From Gnetum montanum (Eukaryota > Streptophyta > Gnetopsida > Gnetales > Gnetaceae), in NCBI GenBank assembly GCA_015680685.1, contig MNCI01006000.1, forward strand, positions 451,974 through 515,973: a stretch of 64,000 nt of DNA, in the 5' to 3' direction. Of this stretch, positions 1-10,569 are shown in pieces. Under the pieces are notes generated by a model. It was given only the letters and a program-made list of their open reading frames with translations. It did no database searches and was not told the DNA's origin. Made by a program: the position numbers and the translations under genes. Within the stretch, counting starts at the first letter, position 1. The number at the start of each line of letters is the position of its first letter.

Positions 1-56
1 GGCGTGTATTGAGAGGGTTCTTTCCTCTCAAAATTCCATGTACGGTTCGCCGGATT

Positions 57-1951
57 CTATTGCGATGATGATTCCTGTGCGGTGGTTGTGGGCGGGGGGT
101 GATAATAGTTAGTAGGTGGCGTCGGTGGCTTTTTTTGTTGCGTCCCTGCTACGGCTGCTATAGTGGTTTTAGCCTTTTCTTTGTCTTTCTTAGTATGTTG
201 ATTCTTAAAGGCTGTGTAGGCTGGATCATGACTGTTTTGGGCAGCTTCTTCTATGTTCTTAATTTGCTCGAACGCCTGATTGAGATCTCGTGCATTGAGG
301 TAATACAGTTTAGATTTAAAGAAATCGTTGACGACCCCTTTTAGGATCGTGAGTAGGTAAAATGGGGAGATCGTCTCATGAAGCTCGTTCAGAGCCGCGC
401 TCCATCTTTGAATAAATTTTTGGACCGGTTCGAGAGGCCCTTGCTTAATCTGCATGAGGCTATCCAGCGTTGGCTCGGGTTTCAAGTTATACTTGAACCG
501 GGTCACAAACTGGCGTATAAGGTCATCCAAAGCGCAGATGGAGTTCCTGGGCAAGGCGCAGTACCAATCGAGTGTCCTTCCCGTAAGGGACATGGGAACA
601 CCCGGAGGACAGTGTGGGGCCAAGCCTGGAGCAGGGCACATTCCAACCGAAATGTTATGAGATGGGCGTTAGGATCTGTCTCACCGTTATACTTGGTTAA
701 TGTTGGCAGGGGAACACCTTTGGGCAAGGTTAAAGGTGGAACAGAGGAGCTGATAGGATCGTCATTGTAGAAATCTACCACTTTCATCTCTCCATCGACG
801 ACGGTTTTGAGGCGCTTTACCTCATCTGTCAATTCCTGCATCATTCTTTTGGCATCTGCCCAATCCTAAGCGTTTGGGAGGAAGGTGGTTTGGGCTTGGG
901 GCATGCTGTGTGGGTTGGACTATTGAACGGTGGACTGGAAGGCTGAAAGTTGCGTTGTTGGGGGTTGCGTTTGCGGGAAGTATACGGTAGATGGCATTAG
1001 GGGCACTACATTATAGGGAGGAGGCTGTTGCTGTTGTGGTCGTGGCTGTGTCTGAGCCACATGAGCTGGTGGCAATGTGTGGGGTGGTACGTAGTGATGG
1101 GAAATCTGGTGCGACGTTGTGCCCGTCATCGGCCATTGTCCGGCCATGTTGTATGAGGAGGCCCCTTGTTGGGTTACGGCAGTGAAAGGGGGTGCATGCG
1201 TTTGGATATGCGGGATGTAGTGGGCAAGTGTGGACACAGGTATAACGTGTGGCATTCTTACCACTTGGGACTGGGCCTAGAACGTCACCCCTAGGTTACT
1301 GTGAGGGGGTGGAGCTTGTGAGGATGAACCTGCAGCTGTAAAAGGGAAGGCGTTGGGCAAAGGGTTGCCCTGGGGAAGGATTTGAGCTGATCCGGATGTT
1401 TCTTGTAATAGTGCTTGGGTGTGGTCAGAGGTAATGGGTTGGAGGGGTATGGTCTCCCCTGTGTCCGGGTTAAATACGGGGTTCATGTGGTTATGTGGAC
1501 TGAGAGTATGATAGGAGTCTTCATGCTCAGACTGCGCAGCGAATTCTTCCTCTTCATCCCGTTGTGGTTCCACCGTAACTTGGTCTAACGATTGGCTCCT
1601 GTGCAAAAGGAGCTGCGTAAAGAGCTCCGAGAATTGCTCCGGAATGGAGATTACGTCGTACGGGGAAGGGATGAATTCATACCCACCTCTGTAAAAGATT
1701 TCAAATTGCCTTTTTACTTCCATCTCAGCCCGGTCTACTGCCAGGCCAGCTTGCATCTTAATGCAAATGAAGTTATACTCATCTTGGCTTATGATGTTAG
1801 CAGCAGGGTCTCTCCCTTGCAACCTCAATGACCGACGGGGCCCAACTGTGGATTGCCCTCCCATATGTTGTGTGATAGATTGCTGGGCAGCTATTGTGTC
1901 TGAAATGTTAACGTTCTGGGTAGTAGCAGTGGTGATGTTGATGGGATTCAT
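57..1951 (-). pseudogene. gag: Element A gag polyprotein, broken (Tat-lineage Ty3/Gypsy)
   Basis: This is the capsid polyprotein of a minus-strand LTR retrotransposon. Reading starts at an ATG at 1951, 346 bp inside the primer binding site. The first 225 residues are an N-terminal domain with VGPRRSLRLQGRDP and YEFIPSPYDVISIP, also seen in elements B, C and E. A Q/P-rich stretch follows (about 1264-920), then the retrotransposon gag core (about 844-200) with YNGETDPNAHLITFR, LDWYCALPRNSI and VQKFIQRWSAALNEL. Frame 1951-1277 is open; in-frame stops follow near 1275 and 910, and the frame shifts near 600. The last reading frame stops at 57, but comparison with element B shows the zinc knuckle and protease would continue beyond the left edge. 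The family assignment is firm; the copy cannot encode one continuous Gag. Confidence 0.85.
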
Positions 1952-1959
1952 GGGTAGTG

Positions 1960-2296
1960 TGTGGAATTGATGTGGATAACGGTGTATGCGGTGGTGTAGA
2001 TGAGTCTACAGGCTAAGTATGCAGCGTAAACGCTGGCGTAAGCGTGCAGCGTATACGCTAGGGTTTGTCTGCAGCGTAAACGCCGGCGTAAGCGTGCAGC
2101 GTATACGTTAGGGTATGCAGCGTATACGCTAAGTATGTAGCGTAGACACTGGCGTAAGCGTGCAGCGTATACGCTAGGGTTTGTGCAGCGTAGACGCTGA
2201 AGAATCGACAGCGTAGACGCTGAGTCGAGTTTGAAAGTGGCAGCGAGGACGTTGATCAGCGTAAACGCTGAGGAGCGCGAAGCCTGTTTAGCGAAG
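1960..2296 (-). repeat. Element A leader with GCGTA-type repeats
   Basis: The untranslated leader between gag and the primer binding site consists largely of short repeats such as CAGCGTAAACGCTGGCGTAAGCGTG and GCAGCGTATACGCTAGGGT. The core is the 10-bp palindrome GCGTATACGC with one- or two-base variants. The same motif family recurs in the LTR and in the leader of element B. Confidence 0.8.
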
Positions 2297-2315
2297 GGCC
2301 CTCCTTCTAGCGCCA
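2297..2315 (-). other. Element A primer binding site
   Basis: On the minus strand this reads TGGCGCTAGAAGGAGGGCC, starting with TGG as required to pair with a tRNA 3' CCA end, and lies 5 bp inside the LTR. The identical 19-mer is at 40248-40266 (element B), and a one-base variant is at 42341-42359 (element C). I did not assign the primer tRNA. Confidence 0.85.
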
Positions 2316-2320
2316 AAAAC

Positions 2321-3775
2321 TGTGCCGACCAAAATCGTCGGTGCAAGGCTAGAATGAAACGAGCACCGAAAGATCCACGGATAAGCGCAGTCGACTCTGC
2401 CTCCGGTTGAAGGCAAGCTAGAACAGACGAAGGTAGAGTGCCTTGAATGGTCCACACGCGGATCAAACAAGGACTTCCCCGAGCACCACCGAGGTGTTAT
2501 ACGCTGGGTTATGTGTAAAACAGGGCGTAAACGGTGAAACAGGCGCAGACGGCATAAGCGTAGAGGGGTGTGAACAAAGTTGGGCGTGAACAGCGTAAAC
2601 AGAAATAGGCCCAACGTAAGCGTATACGGGCATAAATAGCGTAATCAAATACAAAGGGCGTAAACAAATGCAAACAGCGTAAACAGTGGGCGTACACGGA
2701 CGCTGCCGGAGCGTAAACGTAAGTGGGCGTAAACGGAGCGTGGGACAAATTGACGTAGAACTGTAAAACTTGCAACAAGCCTGAACAGTGGACGTCCACG
2801 GACGTAAACGGAGCGCGGAGCGCGAACGTAAACAGCCGTAAACGAGGCGCAGGCCAAATTAACGTAAAACTGTAAAAGAACTTGCAACAAGCGTAAACAA
2901 TGGATTATAGAGTTAAAATGTTGTGCACAGGTCTAATGTAGTTGTGTAGGGACACAAGGCAGACGTAAAGCCCCGGTGGACGGAGGGATGCAGCCAGCCG
3001 ACACGGTAGGTGAAGCGCGGACTGTGCTCAGCGTGCAGGGCTTCCAGTGTAAGCGTAAGCGTAAGAGGGTTTCAGCAGGGTAATTGTTCTAGGTCGGCTC
3101 TCGTAAATTTCTGCCCAGCGGGTAAATGTGGAAAACTGGGCTATTTATAGGGGTAGAGTTACCGGGAAAATTGGATGGGGCGACACGTGGCGTATAGAAC
3201 GGGCGTTACAATTTAGAAACATGGTATACGCTGGGCGTATACGTTACAACAGGCCGGCGTATACGCTGGGCGTAGACGAATAGATGTTGGCGTATACGCT
3301 GGGCGTAGACGAATAGATGTTGGCATATACGCTGGAGCGTATACGCTGGTGAATGTTGGGCGTACACGCTGGGCGTATACGCCGAAGGATATCCACTTGC
3401 TTCAATACTTGCTCTTCGGTGTAATCTTCATGTTGCCCTTGGAGACCTTGTCGTCAAGCGTGTGTATCTACCGTACCCGGGTGCGTATGCCGGAGAGTCA
3501 GGCGTACACGCTGGGCATAGACGTCGGGCGTGAACGTTGGGTGTAGACGCCGGGCGTAGACACTGGGCGTGAACGCCGGGTGTAGACGCTGGGCGTGAAC
3601 ACCGGCACACCACAGTTTAAAGCTGGGCATATACGCTGGCACAACACTTAACCAGATGTTTCGACTTCCAAGATTGCCCTGTGTGACTTCAAATCTAGCC
3701 GAAGCTGCCTGTGGGTCATGTGGATCTGCTTCTTGTCGAACAAATGCTAAACTCACAGATTTTTGTGGTGTTTCA
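2321..3775 (-). mobile_element. Element A 5' LTR (1455 bp)
   Basis: On the plus strand the repeat runs from TGTGCCGACCAAAATCGTCG to GTGGTGTTTCA, so it has TG...CA ends. It matches the termini of the B LTRs (TGTACCGTCCAAAATCGTCG...GTGGTGTTTCA). The primer binding site on its low-coordinate side makes it the 5' LTR of a minus-strand element. Its middle and distal thirds are packed with GCGTA-type repeats (about 2490-2880 and 3200-3640), including a unit of about 40 bp repeated between 3250 and 3330. The 5 bp outside are TTAGG (3776-3780); the matching duplication would be outside the window. Confidence 0.85.
3141..3150 (-). promoter_or_regulatory. TATA box in element A LTR
   Basis: CTATAAATAG on the minus strand, in the context CTACCCCTATAAATAGCCCAG. 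It is oriented to drive element A transcription toward gag, as expected at the U3/R boundary of a plant LTR. Confidence 0.6.
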
Positions 3776-4367
3776 TTAGGCATGCCTCCATAAATCCTCA
3801 GTTTTTGAAGAGTCTGAAAACCCAGAAGCTGACTAGGAAACTCTATGGAACCCAACTCCAGAATGCAGAATCTATGCAAATGCTGTTGCCACTCATCCGG
3901 CAGAGCGGGAAAAGATTCGATCCAATGTCCGTCCATGTTTTAAATATAACGACAGAACTTCAACACCGGTAGGAGGGAGGCATTGTCCATGTTCAAATTT
4001 GTCTATCACAACTGTTTTAACTCTTATCAACCATGACAAGGAGCGCAACAGTGTTGCCTCCATTAAAGTGTTGTAGCTCTGTCTGTCTCTCTATTGTATC
4101 TCTTTTCTCATCTCAGCATGCGTCGTTGTAGCTGCCTCTGTTCGTTGCTTTTACAGTCCTGATTCAACGCCGATTTTCCTCCTTAGTTAAGGAACATAAT
4201 CGGGAACGTATTTCCAGAACGCGGCTATCCATGGTACAGTCCCGTAAGTAATACGTGGCCCATATCTTCTGCGCTTGGCTTTCTACCACCTCAAACTGAA
4301 ATGGATGGAAGGCACCTATGCTCGGGATACAATTAAGGATGTGGGGATCATGAAATAATTTAAACAT
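3776..4367 (-). pseudogene. Possible LRR-like gene remnant beside element A
   Basis: This is non-element sequence directly abutting A's LTR. On the minus strand 3936-3776 encodes a leucine-rich stretch (LPDEWQQHLHRF, then IEFPSQLLGFQTLQKLRIYG) with spacing like plant leucine-rich repeats; the reading frame then runs straight into the LTR, so A may have interrupted it. An upstream open frame at 4367-4164 (68 codons, with GAFHPFQFEV and AQKIWATYYLRDC) could belong to the same locus, but I do not recognise it and found no clear splice link. It could also be a chance open frame. Confidence 0.3.
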
Positions 4368-7319
4368 AGTTGCTCTTGTATCGTCACTTAGATATCAAGG
4401 CTTACATAAATTCTAAGCATCATTGTTAAACATCTTGCGATTTTGTTAATTCTTTTCCAATATGCACATTTTCCTAAATAAAGTGTAGATGTATTTAAGT
4501 AGAGTTTCAAATTTCTCATGCATCTTGGTAATCTTCTAATGATATATCTAAATATCTTAGAAGCTTTAAGTAGCCTACACTATTGGAGTCATGCCTAGAT
4601 TCTAGCAGTCGCAAAACAACATCTACTTTAACTACACAATCCAAACAAAGCACTTGAAGATCCAAGTTGCCATTGAGAGGCAATGTACCAACCTAGCCAG
4701 GAATTGAATGTAGTAGGTATAGTGTGAATTTGCAAGATGTCGTTACATATTTTTGTAAAATATTTTTAAAAATTTTAAACATAAGTTGTAAAAAGGTTAG
4801 TTTCTCAAAATGTAGCATACAAAATATGTTTGCATACTTGATTTTTGAAAATTTAGATAGCTTTATTCAATTCAAGAAATATTCTAAATCCACACACAAT
4901 GATGTATAAGACTTTTAATGTTATCAAATACAAAAGGGTGAATATGAACTCATCAATTGTATTTTATTAGTGAAAGGTGTAAATGGTGGTACTCATCAAT
5001 TGCATCTAGAGTATTTGCTTCATATTCTTATTATTAGTTTTGTTAAGAAATTTTTTTATTTATATGTTGATTTTTCATATTGAAATTTTACTAGAGCATA
5101 TAAAACACAATATATTAATCTAAATATTTATTTGCTTGATGCATGGAGTTGTTGCAAGGTTGATGCCTCCATGATTTATCCAAAAAAAAATTAGGAGAGG
5201 AAACTTGAGCATGAGAAGGATAATGCCCTAACTCATTTTGTTAGTCTTATGTACATTAATCAACTTCTAATATAATTAAAAGTTAGTTATGCATAGATAA
5301 GTTGATGTGAAGGCCTCCCCAACTCCACTAATGCCCAAATCTAACAAGAATCCATAATTGAAAATAAGAAAAGAAACAAAACTCTTTATTCTTGCTTGCA
5401 GATATGAGAATTCATACAAAGGTTGGAAGTATACAATACCCAAGATCAACACATCACTCCCCATCATACAAGGCTCGAAGCGAGACAACAATGACTCTCC
5501 TCACTTCCTCATACACATAATTGTCCAAGATAGCTTACAACAAGAACAAGAGTGATGAAGTGTTTGTTAGTTGACTACATCGAGGGGCATACATCAATGC
5601 ATCCCATATGCATCGACACTGGTGCCCCCAGAGCCTATGTAAATATACGTACCATTTGCATTTATGGAACCTTTTATCAATTGTGTAAAAGCTCTTATGG
5701 TTTGCATTCATAGGACTTAGTTAAATGTCCCTTTGATTTCATAGCATGGAATGATTGATTGAATAGAGTTTGATTTGAGTGGCATTATACCTAGATACAA
5801 TCCATAAATGGTAATAAAATTGACATTGATTCCTTCCATTGCAACACTTAGATTAGCTCTTAGTTTATTTCCAAGCACTTTATTTCAAATGCATTTTACT
5901 TTCATGTACTTAGGAAATTAATATTTTATTCCATAATAGCATGAGTATGACCACTTTGAGCATAATATATTAATGCTTGGTAATTCTAGCGGTGAATGCT
6001 TGGTACACCCAGCAACATTAGTAGAGGTTCCAGATGGGTACAAAAAGTGGAAACAAATACTTTATGCTTAGGATAGTATAGTTTACTCTTATTTTTATAG
6101 TTAGATTAGAAATTAATATTTTCCTCTCTTTGTTATTTTAATATTTTAATAATAAAAACAAAAACATATTATGACTTGATCATACTTAACCATACCAACT
6201 AAGCTAACACAAGTGATGATTGCAAAGACAATGACCTCCAACATAACACTTAGTTATCTAAGGTAGAGAATTCAACTAGATCATGTGTATTTGCTTGTGA
6301 TTCATATGGTTAGGTGTAGGAAATACTCACCACTCATTATTGGCTCCATTGTCAAGGATCTTATTGTGTGCTATGTGTTCTAGATAATTAAGTCATACAA
6401 AGATCATTGTAAGAACATTGCAAATCACTATTAGAAATAATAATAATATTTTATTAAAGACACAATACAAGGAAAAACTAAAATATTTATTCTTCTTGTA
6501 CAGCTTATTCCCCACCTACACACGATTTCACAAAGCATTATGACAAAATAAGGTAAAATTTATATAAAGCACCCTAACAACTCAAGGTAGTATACACCCA
6601 TCCGAATCCATATTATCTAGATTTTACTGCATCCTTTACCACGATGAGTAGCTGTTGTGGAGAGACTTGGAGGGCAACATTATGTTGCCACTTGATAGAA
6701 TTATTCCATCAATGTTCATGACAACATTGATTAAGCTAGGACTTCAAGTAGTTGCTATCAAATAACATATAATCTTTCTAGAGATTATAAAGCTACAGAG
6801 GTCCAACTTCATAACAAAAAAATCATGAAGGCTTGCCATGAAGCCTCCAAGGGCGAAAAGGTTTTGATCACACTAACATTGTGGTTCAAAAAGGAGGACA
6901 TAGAATATCTATTAGGGTAATCCCAACCTTAATGCAACAGGGTGTACCATGGCCTTAAATTGGAAAAACAACATAACCTATGCTCTTCATGGCCTATAAT
7001 CAGCAAACATTTATTTTATTTATTCACACATAACCTTTAAATGCATCACTTATCCATTTAACTTTATAAATAAAATCGTTAACATAACCATTTACAATGT
7101 TTACGACACTAGAACTATATATATATGGCAAAAAAAAAATGAAACCAAAAATTTAAATTTAAAATATCCATAAGGTACATATCCATGGCCACACTGTTAT
7201 GGAAAAAAATGTCAAAGAAATAATAATAATAGCCATCTATAACATAGTCCTAGCTAACAATATTCATCAACAGTAAGACAAAAATATATAGCCAACATTC
7301 TAGACTAGGCTAATGGAAC
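4368..7319. other. AT-rich region, no gene seen
   Basis: This stretch is AT-rich with only short open frames that lack recognisable motifs. It should contain the left part of element D (protease and gag, expected beyond the 3' end of D's antisense gene), but I found neither. One weak TAGTTTAAGG-like trace (ATGGCCTTAAATTGG near 6950) hints that D's spacer border may extend here. No LTR end was found. Confidence 0.5.
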
Positions 7320-7578
7320 TTATTGAGGAGTATCTGGAGGAGGAACTGGTGGTTCATTTCCATGCTTACTGTTGGTTCCACTAATGTCTCCTGATGCATG
7401 AAATATAATAACACATAGAAAGTTAGTAACCAATATCCAAAAACATAAGTAAAAACTAAAAATATAAAACATAAAATGCATCAAACTTATGGTGAATTTA
7501 GCTCCATAAATTCCAAGGGTAGATGTGAAAGGCCTTCCTCCAAAGGATGGAGGATTTGGTCCTTCATCATGTTGACCT
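7320..7578 (-). pseudogene. Element D antisense gene, last two exons
   Basis: This is the 3' end of the antisense gene carried by element D, cut off from the rest (43822-46560) by insertion of element C. The final exon is 7390-7320: a TGCATCAG acceptor on the minus strand, then residues GNEPPVPPPDTPQ and a TAA stop at 7320-7322. The penultimate exon lies next to the C LTR and joins across C to 43822 onward when one copy of the target duplication is removed. The assignment rests on position and on its match in layout to the last exons in elements B and C. Confidence 0.55.
7574..7578. repeat. Target-site duplication of element C, left copy
   Basis: GACCT here and AACCT at 43822-43826 flank the outer ends of the two C LTRs. 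They match at 4 of 5 bases, the difference being G versus A. Confidence 0.7.
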
Positions 7579-9034
7579 TGTAACGACAGAAAACGTCAGT
7601 TGCTGGAAATACTAAACGAAAGTCCGCGTACACAGTTCTAACCCTGGATCCGTGTGAGGACTGTGCTAGAGAGAAAAACGAATCCGAGGTTCCATGAATG
7701 GTCTTGTCGATTAGACAGGGACTTATTTAATCAGTAAAAGGTTTGGTAGTAATTTGATGGTGAAATGAAGATTCTTTATAAAGTGATGCAATGTTTTTAA
7801 TCCTGAAAGAAATTGAAGATAATGCAAATGATTTAGATAAGATTGCCAAATCCATCTAACTAGGATGCAAGAGATCAGATTTGGTAGATAATACGATCAC
7901 AAGATCTGGGTTTTAATTTATGAAAAAAAATATGTTTGATACAATGACTTCAGGCGGGCTTTGGTTTGGACGAAGCATATGCCAGTAACAAGAAAGTTAT
8001 GTAAAGATGAAACAAGCGAGGACTGATCTACCTTGATCTAGCCAATTTAAACGCAAGGAAGTTAGACCCGTGGGAGAATATCCGGTAGCCAATTGTTTCT
8101 GATCAAGAATTCTTATCAATCACCTCAGACATTCTCACGATTGCTGATTCTCTTTTGCTCTCTTGCCAACCTTGAAAGAAAATTTTTTCCAACCTCTCTT
8201 TGATCTTCGTCAACTAGAGCATTTATAAGGTTAGGGTCAGGAGAAAAACACGGTTTAAGTGACGTGTGTCCTGAACTCATAAAATGTCATTAACTCAATG
8301 TGTTTTTGTTAAAGCTTATGACGCTATGCTGCGTAACGCGTCGTAAACTACCCTCGTGTGGGCTTTGACAACAGACTATCCTTTGATTACGCTGTAATAC
8401 GCTAGAGAGCGTATTGTGGAGTATGAACTACTGATGTCGGAATTGTGCTTGTCGTTACTTGAATTATGTTGCATTACACTAAATTATGCATCGTAGCGTA
8501 ATTCAGCGTAAAATAATGAAATCGCAAAAGTTGAAGTGTTGTTGCTGCGCTTCCTCTGTTTATATCTTTCTTGGGGTTTTTACTATGCTGCATTGCATAA
8601 AATAGCATAATGGGCCCCTTAACCATGAAAGAAAACCCGCTGAAATGCACGTCATACTATAGGCTGTTGCTTAGGCCTTGAGATTTTTACTGGGCTGTTG
8701 AAGTCTTGCGTGTTTGCCATCCTTGATGCTACAGTGGACTATCTTTGATATTACGTTGCATAATGCGATGTTACGCTATGCAGCGTAATACGGTGTAATT
8801 TTCCAAAAGTTAAGATTTTCAAAATAGATAACTTGCAAAGTTGGAATTTTTGCCGCTATGCATCCATCGCTTCGCTCCGTCTTCTGGAATTTGCTTATGC
8901 TATGCTATGCAGCATGGCGGGACAAACCTTCAACTAAAAAGGAACTTGCTGCACTGTGCTTTGTTGCGACCCTTTGTCTGAATCACCAGCCTTTTGCTAA
9001 GCCGTTGAGGACTCAAAATTTTCATGGTGTTTCA
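7579..9034 (-). mobile_element. Element C 3' LTR (1456 bp)
   Basis: The repeat starts TGTAACGACAGAAAACG and ends CATGGTGTTTCA. Its partner is 42366-43821, of exactly the same length; the two align from end to end with scattered substitutions, by eye roughly one site in ten over the first 250 bp. The polypurine tract beside 9034 shows this is the 3' LTR of a minus-strand element. A minus-strand TATA-like stretch (CCTTATAAATGC) lies at about 8219-8230. The interior carries related GCGTAAT/ATTACGC motifs rather than the GCGTATACGC arrays of A and B. Confidence 0.93.
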
Positions 9035-9047
9035 ATGGCCCCTCTTG
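9035..9047 (-). other. Element C polypurine tract
   Basis: On the minus strand AAGAGGGGCCAT directly precedes the 3' LTR (TGAAACACC). The element B equivalent is AAAGAGGGGCCAA at 24267-24279. It would serve as the plus-strand DNA synthesis primer. Confidence 0.8.
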
Positions 9048-9728
9048 CTTGAAAGATGTTGACAAAGAATACGAAACATCGAAAAGGCAGAAGCGTCAAC
9101 AACGTCTATCAAAGACTGCTCGAATGTTGTTCTGTGAAAATTAGAAGTGCGAGGATGGAGGGCCATAGGGTATAGAAGGGATCTTACAGGAGTTAGAGAT
9201 GGTAGGTTCGGGGAAGACTCAAACACATGAACATGAAGCTTCTCCGAGCAAGTTATTATGGCCTTTTGCTAATGTGTTTGCGAAAGGTTATGTCGGCATA
9301 CTGCATATGGGGGTGGGGGGGGGTTTGCAAGGACGAGTTGTGTTACACTTGCATGGCCTGGACGAGTTGTTTTACATCCATTTTGCCAAGTATTACCCCC
9401 TAAGTTTTGTTTTTTGTTTTTGGTAAAATGTAGATTGCATGGCACAAGGCGAGCTATGTTATGCTAGTTTGTGGACATGATAATAAAAATGGATCAACTT
9501 AATGCTCATGTTCTGTACAAGAGGAGAAGAAAGCAGGGACAATTGTAAGGATAGGGAAAACAAGGTAAGGTACACGATGGAGGGAGAGGTAGGGTTTGCA
9601 CTTCCAAGTGACCAGGCTAGTCTGAGCAGCCACATCAGAACGCCATAACACCTCACCTTCTAATGAAGGTATTCTCGATCAACGCCTTTGTAACAAGTAA
9701 CTTGCAAAACACAACATAGTACAGAAAG

Positions 9729-10097
9729 CTAGAAACAAACATCTAGATCGCTAAGGAGGGAGTCTTTTGAAACAAGTGCCATCCAAAGCGAATAAGAGAG
9801 TATATACTTTTGAAATTGGGACCGCAGCAAATAGCAAGGGTGCCAACGTTGATGCTGCAGTTCCTGAAGTTTCTGTCGATAGTTAGATTCATCTCTCTTG
9901 AAGGACGGTGCAAAGAACATGTCAGATGAATCTACTAAACCAAAATCTGATGACGAAGATGGATGTAGGCCGCTGAGACGATGGGTGGCCATGATTTTTT
10001 CAGGGCACCAAGTGGTGAAATTGATCCTAGGAGCTGCAACTATGAAGTGGCTATCGTAGCGACATCTCCGAGGGGTCAGTAGTATGCCTTTCGACAT
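9729..10097 (-). CDS. Unassigned 122-aa open frame between C integrase and 3' LTR
   Basis: An open frame in the sense direction of element C, in the position where env-like or accessory genes sit in some plant retrotransposons. It has no transmembrane segment or motif I recognise, and I found no clear homologue at the same place in element B (24.3-25.3 kb). It may be a chance frame. Confidence 0.2.
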   Translation of the reverse strand: MSKGILLTPRRCRYDSHFIVAAPRINFTTWCPEKIMATHRLSGLHPSSSSDFGLVDSSDMFFAPSFKRDESNYRQKLQELQHQRWHPCYLLRSQFQKYILSYSLWMALVSKDSLLSDLDVCF

Positions 10098-10229
10098 GTC
10101 CGAGGAATCAGCAGGATGCCGATGGGGTAACGACGTTGCGTCTGTTCCAACGCCTTACCCACTCCATCTGGTAGGGATGTAGTGCGAGAATGATCATGCT
10201 CGCTTGCTTCATGGATGACCTGACGGAGT

Positions 10230-10560
10230 CTAGTTTTGGGTCCTGGTTGAATGTTGTTGTTGGTTTTAAGTCTCAGCAGACCGTGGTCTTGGTTTAACGT
10301 CTGGGCAGATAGGAACCTGCTAGTTTTACTTCATAGCGGATGGTGGAAGAGCTAGTTTATAGTCCTAGAAGATTGTGCTGTGGGTGTCAGTTTTACGTTG
10401 TGACATAGGGACAAGTCTGTGCTAGTTTAGTGTCTTAGCTAATGTGTGCTTACCTTGCCAGTTTAGCATCTTGGCCGATGCGTGCAAGAGCTACTAGTTT
10501 TACATCGTAGCGGACATGTACAAATTTGCTAGTTTTACGTCGTAGCAGATGTTTGTTACC
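10230..10560 (-). repeat. Element C 3' untranslated repeats, CTAGTTTTACGTCGTAGCGGA type
   Basis: Degenerate repeats of the form CTAGTTTTACRTCGTAGCRGAYG recur every 30-70 bp (for example near 10320, 10430, 10495 and 10530). They occupy the same position, between integrase and 3' LTR, as the regular 75-bp array in element B, and share the TAGTTTWA core with the spacer-border repeats. Confidence 0.65.
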
Positions 10561-10569
10561 TGATTTTGA

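Noticed and set aside
3454-3775. Minus-strand open frame running through the end of LTR A as part of a gene
   Set aside because: This part is a translation of GCGTA-type LTR repeats; only the portion beyond 3775 lies outside the LTR.
5600-5640. CACTGGTGCCCCCAGAGCC as a primer binding site of element D
   Set aside because: No LTR end lies next to it and it does not match the TGGCGCTAGAAGGAGGGCC family.
9459-9656. Hydrophobic open frame near C's 3' LTR as an env-like protein
   Set aside because: Only 65 codons, with no signal peptide plus ectodomain arrangement and nothing similar at the same place in B.
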